This document shows, in pieces, positions 1-4,841 of a DNA stretch of 5,553 bases (positions within the stretch are counted from its first letter, which is position 1; every line of letters starts with the position of its first letter). The stretch is from positions 1 to 5,553 of the forward strand of contig CAIXAQ010000540.1 in NCBI GenBank assembly GCA_903917425.1. Reading direction: 5' to 3'. This stretch comes from an uncultured Bacteroidales bacterium (lineage in GTDB: Bacteria > Bacteroidota > Bacteroidia > Bacteroidales > UBA4417). The position numbers were made by a program, and so were the translations under genes. The notes below the pieces were generated by a model. The model did no database searches. It was not told the DNA's origin and was given only the letters and a program-made list of their open reading frames with translations.

Positions 1-574
1 ATTGCTGGTAAACAAACATATAATATTCGTTCCCGTTAAAAAAGCTTTTCAGTTCCACGGTATATTTCCCATCTTCGGAAGCATTTTTTTTCAGTTCATC
101 CACCTTTTTTGTAATGGCAGCACCACGGGCAGTTTCGTCCATATCGGCAGTTACCACTCCAAGTACGTCAGTGCTCATATCGTCCATACGAACCAGGAAA
201 GAAACAAAAAGACCTTCGTTTGGAAGTTCTTCGTTCTTGTTCATAGCCCAGAAACCATCGGTAAGGTAATCATGCTCAACCGAGCTGTGGTTTTGAATTG
301 CATCGTACCCGCAGTGGTGGTTGGTAAAGAGCAATCCTTCGGGCGAAACTACTTCGGCCGTGCAAAATCCGCCTAGGCTGACAATGGCATCTTTTAAACT
401 TGAATGATTAATACTGTAAAGCTCTTCTGCTGTGAGGTGCAGACCCATTTTCTGCATATCAACATAGTTTAAGCGTTCCACAAACATGGGAAGCCACATA
501 CCTTCGTCGGGAGTGCTGGCTGCTTTTGCGAAAACCGCTGAAAGCAAACATAATGCAAGTACAAGTTTTTTCAT
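1..574 (-). CDS. S46-family serine dipeptidyl-peptidase (DPP7/DPP11-like), N-terminal part
   Basis: Only the first 191 codons are here; the gene runs off the left edge. Family S46 enzymes (DPP7, DPP11) are exported chymotrypsin-fold serine peptidases that release dipeptides from peptide N-termini in the periplasm. Residues 1-18 are a Sec signal peptide (MKK, a hydrophobic core LVLALCLLSAVFA, then AKA), followed by the family's early DEGMW motif (23-27). The NHHCGYDAIQ stretch (85-94) is the S46 hallmark. His87, directly before Cys88 as in the trypsin AHC motif, is the likely catalytic His. Further S46-like blocks are VEHDYLTDGFWA, GLFVSFLVRMDD and the FFNGNEYYMFVYQ region at the break. The catalytic Asp and Ser, and the residue that separates DPP7 (hydrophobic P1) from DPP11 (acidic P1), lie outside the window, so the subtype is open. 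The start is the first ATG before the signal peptide. Upstream are a promoter-like site and an A-rich leader. Confidence 0.93.
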   Translation of the reverse strand, partial: MKKLVLALCLLSAVFAKAASTPDEGMWLPMFVERLNYVDMQKMGLHLTAEELYSINHSSLKDAIVSLGGFCTAEVVSPEGLLFTNHHCGYDAIQNHSSVEHDYLTDGFWAMNKNEELPNEGLFVSFLVRMDDMSTDVLGVVTADMDETARGAAITKKVDELKKNASEDGKYTVELKSFFNGNEYYMFVYQQ

Positions 575-585
575 TTTTAAACCGC

Positions 586-595
586 TTTTTAGTTA
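586..595 (-). promoter_or_regulatory. A-rich leader element of the S46 peptidase gene
   Basis: On the minus strand this reads TAACTAAAAA and ends 11 bases before the ATG. There is no Shine-Dalgarno sequence. In Bacteroidota, A-rich leaders commonly take over its role in translation initiation. The same ten bases stand at the same distance from the ATG of the M49 peptidase gene (2671-2680). A role in ribosome binding is inferred. Confidence 0.4.
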
Positions 596-607
596 TTGAT
601 TAATTAG

Positions 608-636
608 CAAAGATAAGTCTAAAGTTATAATAACAA
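608..636 (-). promoter_or_regulatory. Bacteroidota-type promoter of the S46 peptidase gene
   Basis: On the minus strand, TATCTTTG (615-608) matches the -7 consensus TAnnTTTG exactly. A TTG (636-634) lies 18 bases upstream, as expected for the -33 element of the Bacteroidota primary sigma factor. The start site would fall near 601-604, giving a leader of roughly 30 bases. It lies downstream of the M49 gene's terminator, so the peptidase should be transcribed independently. Confidence 0.6.
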
Positions 637-693
637 GGGATTCAGATGGTTTGGAAGGCCATTCCTCTACAAGTTGACAATAATGTTCTGTGA

Positions 694-736
694 ATTGGCA
701 AATAAATTCTGTATAAAAGTGATTTGATTTGCCAAT
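694..736. repeat. 10-bp perfect inverted repeat, AT-rich
   Basis: ATTGGCAAAT (694-703) and ATTTGCCAAT (727-736) are exact reverse complements separated by 23 bases. The site lies upstream of the S46 promoter in the direction of transcription, 58-100 bases from its -33 element. No T-tract follows the arms on either strand, so a terminator is unlikely. It could be a regulator binding site or a remnant of a repeat element. Confidence 0.45.
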
Positions 737-797
737 AATAAATATGGTAAGTAACGAATGTATGAATATTCTTCCAGGAAGGTTCTGCAGATGCTAA

Positions 798-845
798 GCG
801 GGATTTGCAATCCCGCTGCACAGAGCCTGGGATTTGAAATCCCGC
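798..845. repeat. REP-like pair of palindromes
   Basis: Two hairpin-forming palindromes stand in tandem. The first, GCGGGATTTGCAATCCCGC (798-816), has an 8-bp perfect stem and a 3-base loop. The second (825-845) has the perfect palindrome GGGATTTGAAATCCC at 829-843, flanked by an outer GC/GC pair with a two-base CT bulge. The 17 bases at 800-816 and 829-845 are direct repeats with a single difference, 29 bases apart. A GC-rich palindrome doublet between genes is the layout of REP/REPIN elements, which are mobilised by IS200-like TnpA-REP (RAYT) proteins in other bacteria. No such transposase is in the window. Membership of a dispersed family is inferred. Confidence 0.65.
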
Positions 846-850
846 AAAGC

Positions 851-883
851 AAAAAAGCTCAACAGAATTTTATCCCGTTGAGC
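851..883 (-). terminator. Intrinsic terminator of the M49 peptidase gene
   Basis: Read on the minus strand, GCTCAAC (883-877), a 13-base loop and GTTGAGC (863-857) form a perfect 7-bp stem followed at once by six T (856-851). It lies about 115 bases after the M49 stop codon and before the promoter of the S46 gene, so it separates the two units. On the plus strand the hairpin is not followed by a T-run, so it should work in one direction only. Confidence 0.75.
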
Positions 884-923
884 CTCTTTGGCAATTCAAA
901 TTATACTTGCCTCTTCCTGTCGC

Positions 924-968
924 CCCTCGCCTTGTCGACCCTCGCCTTGTCGACCCTCACCTTGTCGC
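924..968. repeat. 15-bp GC-rich minisatellite, three units
   Basis: The unit CCCTCGCCTTGTCGA occurs at 924-938 and 939-953 exactly, and at 954-968 with two changes (CCCTCACCTTGTCGC). Degenerate copies flank it: 909-923 matches 10 of 15 positions and 969-983 about 8 of 15. The block is much richer in GC than its surroundings. It begins about 30 bases behind the M49 stop codon, before the terminator, so it is probably transcribed as the 3' untranslated region of that gene. Confidence 0.8.
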
Positions 969-997
969 TCCCCGCCATTCCCCTGTCTTCTCTTTAA

Positions 998-2659
998 CTA
1001 CAATCCCAGCGCTGCTTTCCCCTGGTCGAATACTACGTCTTTCGGGATATTGGCAGTTTTAAGCAGGTCCAGGCCGGATTGGAGTTCAGGACGTATATTC
1101 CCGTTTTCTTTCATATAATCCACTGCTTTTGTGTAGTCACCTTCGCCTTCAACACTTAATATGAATGCACTCCATTCATTCACAGCCTGATGCATTTTAT
1201 CCATATCTACTTTAAAAGTACCATCGGCATTGCGCGAGAAAGCTTTTTTATCCTCGAAGAAATTGAAACACATCATGTTGGCTTTGCCATGAGCCTCGGC
1301 GGCACCAAACCTGACCGAGCGGATGAGTCCGGCCATATAGGTCACATAAGCATCTTCGACGGTAATTCCAGTAAGTTCACCTTTGTCGATCAACCAACTT
1401 ACCATCCAAAGACCGACAATATCAGCTTTGGCTTCTTCCCAACCCGAATATTGCTCTTTCAGTGTTTCGCGAATAGTTCCTTTTCCTGTTACCGTGTTTT
1501 TAATTCCAAGACCATGCGAAACTTCATGGAACATAACATTCCCGAAGAAAGCGTCAAATTTAATGTTTTTCCGTTGTGCAGGGTCAATCAACACTTCCGA
1601 AATGGGTACAAGGATTCTGTCGAATTTAGCCTGCATAGCGTTTTTCAGCTGCAAACGGCGGCTGCCTTTGGCTAACTGTACCTTTTCGTCGTTGGGCAGA
1701 TTGATAGCTATGGTTTTGCCTCCACTGTTGGAATGACCGGCATAATAAAGAATTTCATAGGCGTTGAGATCAGAATCTGTACCCGGAACTTCTTTTTTAT
1801 ATTTTGCATCACAAGGCAATTCCTTTTGGAGGGCGGGAAGCATGGCTGCATATTTTTCCAGTTTTGTACTCCATTCTTTGTCTTTTACCAACAAGGCAGC
1901 TTCGTGCGCGGCTTTATAACCAAAAAGCTCATCTTCATAGCTTTCGATCGGACCAACTACAAAATCCAGGGTGTTGGTTTTCATTTCCATCCAGGCCATA
2001 TCGCTGGCGAAATAATCATCAGTTAACAAAGCTTTGGAACGCAATTCCAGGTACTTTTTCAAGCCGGCATCCTCGGCTAATCCGGCAGCTTTCAACAGCA
2101 AACCGGCTGCTTTCCTGATATTATCGGCATACACTTCGTGATACCAGACACTTTTCAGGCTTTTATCCGCATTGCGCACAATTACAGTATACTGGCTTGT
2201 TTTGTTTGCATCGTTCCATTTTTCAAACTCCTCCCTGGTCATATCGACCGGGTAAAAATTAGCGCCTTTAGGCTTTTCGCCAATACCGGCAATAAAAGGT
2301 TTGTTTTCGCCCAACCTGTCCCATGGGCCGTAATTAATAGCCACAAACTGCTTGGTATAGGGATCTTTTATGGTGTCGAGTAAGGCGTTTTTATCGCCCC
2401 AGGTCTGTTGCCAGAAAATATCATCCATAATCTGGGCTACATCCAGCAGAACAGGAATCATCTGCCTTTCTTTTGGCGTAAGTTTACTCAGGTCGGTGGT
2501 AAGCTTAACAACAGCATAATCGGCGACGTTTTTTTGCATTTGGCTCATTTGGGTTGCATCATTAACGGAATTGTTGTTTCCCGGCTTTTGCTTGCAGCTG
2601 CTGGCGGCAGCAACAAGTAATGCCAGCGAAACCATGAACGGTAAAATGTGTTTTAACAT
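998..2659 (-). CDS. M49-family (dipeptidyl-peptidase III-like) zinc peptidase, lipoprotein
   Basis: Complete, 553 residues. M49 enzymes are zinc peptidases that cleave dipeptides from the N-termini of short peptides. The N-terminus is a lipoprotein signal (hydrophobic 5-19, lipobox ASSC, Cys22), so the protein should be anchored in the cell envelope. The zinc site is HEVSH (378-382) with ligands His378 and His382 and catalytic Glu379. The second motif, EEAKAD (408-413), corresponds to EECRAE of human DPP III, and Glu409 is the third ligand. Asn320 and Asn323 in NLPN match the Asn pair of human NIPN that holds the substrate backbone. His457 in EAHGKAN fits the conserved His568 of the human enzyme. 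Most M49 proteins have a six-residue HExxxH; this one has the shorter HExxH form described for Caldithrix abyssi DPP III, which is of similar length. The human enzyme is about 740 residues. Bacteroidota homologues are sometimes misnamed dihydrofolate reductase. The gene ends in a terminator and appears monocistronic. Confidence 0.92.
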   Translation of the reverse strand: MLKHILPFMVSLALLVAAASSCKQKPGNNNSVNDATQMSQMQKNVADYAVVKLTTDLSKLTPKERQMIPVLLDVAQIMDDIFWQQTWGDKNALLDTIKDPYTKQFVAINYGPWDRLGENKPFIAGIGEKPKGANFYPVDMTREEFEKWNDANKTSQYTVIVRNADKSLKSVWYHEVYADNIRKAAGLLLKAAGLAEDAGLKKYLELRSKALLTDDYFASDMAWMEMKTNTLDFVVGPIESYEDELFGYKAAHEAALLVKDKEWSTKLEKYAAMLPALQKELPCDAKYKKEVPGTDSDLNAYEILYYAGHSNSGGKTIAINLPNDEKVQLAKGSRRLQLKNAMQAKFDRILVPISEVLIDPAQRKNIKFDAFFGNVMFHEVSHGLGIKNTVTGKGTIRETLKEQYSGWEEAKADIVGLWMVSWLIDKGELTGITVEDAYVTYMAGLIRSVRFGAAEAHGKANMMCFNFFEDKKAFSRNADGTFKVDMDKMHQAVNEWSAFILSVEGEGDYTKAVDYMKENGNIRPELQSGLDLLKTANIPKDVVFDQGKAALGL

Positions 2660-2670
2660 GATTTGACGTT

Positions 2671-2680
2671 TTTTTAGTTA
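2671..2680 (-). promoter_or_regulatory. A-rich leader element of the M49 peptidase gene
   Basis: The minus strand reads TAACTAAAAA, 11 bases before the ATG, with no Shine-Dalgarno sequence. Both the bases and the spacing are identical to the element before the S46 gene. A translation-initiation role is inferred. The promoter further upstream is not clear: TAATTTCG (2696-2689, minus strand) is one base off the -7 consensus, but no -33 element stands at the right distance. Confidence 0.35.
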
Positions 2681-2779
2681 ATAAGCGGCGAAATTACTTA
2701 AAATCAAGATGATGAATCAGATAATAATGTCTTTTTTTTGATCCTAAATAACCATTTCGATATTTATTTTTATATTTTG

Positions 2780-2809
2780 TTTGTCCTGATGTGTTAATTT
2801 TTAATTTTG
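2780..2809 (+). promoter_or_regulatory. Bacteroidota-type promoter of the carboxyltransferase gene
   Basis: TTTG (2780-2783), an 18-base spacer and TAATTTTG (2802-2809) match both elements of the Bacteroidota primary sigma-factor consensus. Transcription would start near 2813-2816, giving a leader of about 110 bases. That is long for this group and could contain regulatory structure. A small inverted repeat, GATTG/CAATC (2862-2876), lies in it. Confidence 0.65.
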
Positions 2810-2811
2810 CA

Positions 2812-2829
2812 TTGTTAATTGATTAACAA
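2812..2829. promoter_or_regulatory. Palindrome at the predicted start site, candidate operator
   Basis: TTGTTAATTGATTAACAA has 8-bp perfect arms and a 2-base centre. It begins three bases after the -7 element, so it overlaps the predicted start site of the carboxyltransferase transcript. A dimeric regulator bound there would block initiation. No T-tract follows, so it is not a terminator. Which regulator would bind is unknown. Confidence 0.45.
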
Positions 2830-2926
2830 CTGAGATAAAAAATAGTGAATATATCTGAAATGATTGTATGTCAATCTATTAGAGAAAGTAAAAGTTTAAT
2901 ATTTTGAATTAGATACTACCCACCAC

Positions 2927-4654
2927 ATGAAAAAACAACTTCTGATACGTGATGTTACCCTTCGCGATGGACAACAATCCCTTTTCGCGACACGCATGAA
3001 TCAAAATCAGGTAAACCGCACTCTTCCAGGATTTAAAAGTGCAGGTTTTTATGCCATGGAAGTATGGGGCGGAGCTATTCCTGATTCGATTATGAGGTAC
3101 CTGAATGAAAACCCGTGGGACAGGCTCGAAAACATACACAAAGAACTTGGCGACTCAACACTATTAACCGCACTTTCCCGGGGGCGAAACCTTTTCGGGT
3201 ACAACCCTTATCCTGACAGTGTTATTAGCGGATTTAACCGAAATGCCATAGCATCGGGCATTACCATCATGCGGATTTTTGATGCCCTGAACGACATGGA
3301 AAATATTCGTTCGACAGTAAAATATGTTAAGGAGAACGGCGGAATTGCCGATTGTACGTTAGTTTATACAGTTGATCCTAAATATTCGACCCGCGAAAAG
3401 GTAAAGGCTCTTTTGCATGCTAAAGTGTTGCCAACCAAAATATTCACTAAAGATTATTTCCTGAAGAAAGCCATTGAACTGCAGGAAATGGGGGCCGATA
3501 TTATTACCATTAAGGACATGGCGGGGCTCATCACTCCGCTTCGGGCAGGCATGCTGGTGCGCATGATAAAGCAAAATGTATCGCTGCCTCTTGATTTCCA
3601 CACGCATTGCACACCCGGTTACGGGCTCGCATCAACCCTTATGGCAATCGTGAATGGTGCCGATATTGTCGACACCTCGCTGATGAGTTTTGCCGGGGGA
3701 ACCTCTGCTCCGGCTTTTGAACTGATACAGCTTTTTTGCAGCCGCATGGGTATAGCCACAGGTGTAAACCTTGAATCCATCATTCAACTCGACCAGGTTT
3801 TGCGTTCGATACGACTCGAGTTGAAAGAGTTCGACACCTACAAGTTCCCGCGCGAATTTAATATCCTTACAGATAAATTACCCCGCGATATCGACCAAAT
3901 GATGGAAATGGCCATTGCCTACGCAAAAGCGGATAAAGAAGACGATCTGCTTGAAGTGTGCCACCGCATCGAAAGTTGGTTTGGATTTCCCGAACCTGAT
4001 GCTAAAATATGCGAGGCCGAAATACCCGGCGGAATGTATTCCAATATGTTGGCCCAGCTTAAAGCCCTTAAACTCGAAAAACTGCTTCCGCGCGCTTTGG
4101 AACTTATCCCACTGGTCCGCCTGGCTTCGGGCTGTCCTCCGCTGGTTACACCAACCAGCCAGATAGTTGGCGTACAAGCCGTTAACTGCGCTCTCGATGA
4201 AGCAAATGGCAATCCTGCGTATACGACCAAATCCATTCAATTTGTCAACCTTGTGAAGGGTGTTTACGGCCAAACGCCGGTTCCTGTCGATCCTGATTTC
4301 AGGTTCAGAATTGCAGGAGTAAAAAGAGAAATGCCATTTGATACAAAGTTTTATAAAAAGCAGGAAAACCCGGTTTTCGAGGAATATGGCGACGTGAAAC
4401 TTGCACTTAATGAGAAGGAAGAACTTCTGCTGGAACTATTTCCTTCGGTGGCCCATGAATTTCTTAAAAAACGAATGGAAACCACTTATCTGTCTGAGAT
4501 ACATAGCATTGAAGAGGAAAAACAAAGAAAACTGGAAGAAGAGAAACACAAGTACAACATACTTACACCGGATGAGAAGCAAAAAAGATTGCTTGAAGGA
4601 TTGTATAATTACGGCTGGTCGAGTGCGGAAGGAGAAACATTAGGGTTGTCGTAA
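2927..4654 (+). CDS. Carboxyltransferase subunit, oxaloacetate decarboxylase alpha / pyruvate carboxylase B class, no biotin domain
   Basis: Complete, 575 residues, cytoplasmic. This class moves a carboxyl group between a 2-oxo acid such as oxaloacetate/pyruvate and carboxybiotin on a carrier protein. Residues 5-290 form the HMGL-like TIM barrel: RDVTLRDGQQS (8-18, metal ligand Asp14), EVWGGA (45-50), SRGRNLFGY (84-92), MRIFDALND (115-123), TIKDMAGL (194-201, Lys196 is the expected carbamylated lysine) and DFHTH (223-227, metal ligands His225 and His227). The conserved carboxylase (PYC_OADA) domain follows, with EIPGGMYSN (365-373) and VTPTSQIVG (407-415). The tail (about 525-560) is a charged, probably coiled-coil helix. 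No biotinyl domain or AMKM-type biotinylation site is present, so a separate carrier is needed, as for the 5S subunit of propionibacterial transcarboxylase. The catalytic-loop motif is TSAP (259-262) rather than the usual TSQP. The start fits the family, just before the first motif. The gene stands alone between its promoter and a terminator. The exact substrate is uncertain. Confidence 0.88.
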   Translation: MKKQLLIRDVTLRDGQQSLFATRMNQNQVNRTLPGFKSAGFYAMEVWGGAIPDSIMRYLNENPWDRLENIHKELGDSTLLTALSRGRNLFGYNPYPDSVISGFNRNAIASGITIMRIFDALNDMENIRSTVKYVKENGGIADCTLVYTVDPKYSTREKVKALLHAKVLPTKIFTKDYFLKKAIELQEMGADIITIKDMAGLITPLRAGMLVRMIKQNVSLPLDFHTHCTPGYGLASTLMAIVNGADIVDTSLMSFAGGTSAPAFELIQLFCSRMGIATGVNLESIIQLDQVLRSIRLELKEFDTYKFPREFNILTDKLPRDIDQMMEMAIAYAKADKEDDLLEVCHRIESWFGFPEPDAKICEAEIPGGMYSNMLAQLKALKLEKLLPRALELIPLVRLASGCPPLVTPTSQIVGVQAVNCALDEANGNPAYTTKSIQFVNLVKGVYGQTPVPVDPDFRFRIAGVKREMPFDTKFYKKQENPVFEEYGDVKLALNEKEELLLELFPSVAHEFLKKRMETTYLSEIHSIEEEKQRKLEEEKHKYNILTPDEKQKRLLEGLYNYGWSSAEGETLGLS

Positions 4655-4681
4655 GCATAAAAATATTGTTTTGTTTGTTTG

Positions 4682-4715
4682 AAAGTGGTTGCCAGAAATG
4701 GGAGCCATTTTTTTT
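4682..4715 (+). terminator. Intrinsic terminator of the carboxyltransferase gene
   Basis: TGGTTGCC (4686-4693) pairs with GGGAGCCA (4700-4707) across a 6-base loop, with one G-U pair and one G-G mismatch. The stem extends outward through AAAG into the T-run. Eight T (4708-4715) follow the hairpin. It begins 28 bases after the stop codon and separates the carboxyltransferase from the lnt unit. Confidence 0.65.
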
Positions 4716-4750
4716 GCTTAAAGAATTTCGGGTAGCTCAAATTCCCATTA

Positions 4751-4784
4751 CATTCAAAAAAACAAAGCCGTCCATTCAAAAAAC
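4751..4784 (+). repeat. Direct repeat CATTC-A(6-7)-C upstream of lnt
   Basis: CATTC followed by seven A and C (4751-4763) recurs as CATTC with six A and C (4773-4784). The start-to-start distance is 22 bases, about two helical turns. The copies lie roughly 55 and 75 bases before the predicted lnt start site, where an activator or a curved A-tract could act. Low complexity makes chance possible. Confidence 0.35.
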
Positions 4785-4814
4785 GTTATGCATTTTCCAT
4801 TGCTTTCAAATCAT

Positions 4815-4822
4815 TACCTTTG
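4815..4822 (+). promoter_or_regulatory. Candidate -7 element of the lnt promoter
   Basis: TACCTTTG matches the Bacteroidota -7 consensus TAnnTTTG exactly and sits 19 bases before the lnt ATG, implying a short leader of about 15 bases. The -33 element is weak: the nearest TTG (4800-4802) is only 12 bases upstream. Confidence 0.45.
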
Positions 4823-4841
4823 CCATCCTATTTTCTAGTAC

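Larger units (their letters stand above)
575..997. other. Non-coding gap between the two peptidase genes
   Basis: These 423 bases hold no convincing gene. From left to right they contain the leader and promoter of the S46 gene, an AT-rich inverted repeat (694-736), a pair of REP-like palindromes (798-845), the terminator of the M49 gene (851-883) and a GC-rich minisatellite (909-983 including degenerate copies). Short open frames crossing the palindromes and minisatellite on either strand translate only the repeats and have no family signature. GAATTGGCAAA at 692-702 and TTTGGCAATTC at 887-897 are inverted copies with one mismatch. They bracket the palindromes and terminator, which leaves open that 692-897 was inserted as one unit. 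Confidence 0.75.

Noticed and set aside
763..791. Small palindromes GAATATTC, CTTCCAGGAAG and TCTGCAGA
   Set aside because: Too short to separate from chance in this region; no repetition elsewhere in the window.
798..845. The two palindromes as a CRISPR array
   Set aside because: Only two palindromic units with 29-base periodicity and a 12-base gap, no spacers of CRISPR length and no cas genes.
910..985. G-runs on the minus strand of the minisatellite as a G-quadruplex
   Set aside because: The runs of three or four G are separated by loops of mostly 12-13 bases, too long for a stable canonical quadruplex.
667..997. Short open frames on both strands across the gap between the peptidase genes
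   Set aside because: They translate the palindromes and the 15-bp minisatellite (repeats such as SPCRP), lack any family signature and have no initiation signal.
2689..2696. TAATTTCG on the minus strand as the M49 gene promoter
   Set aside because: One mismatch to the -7 consensus and no -33 element at a suitable distance; not strong enough to list on its own.
3878..4273. Minus-strand open frames inside the carboxyltransferase gene
   Set aside because: They are shadows of a well-conserved coding sequence; the encoded proteins show no recognisable motif.
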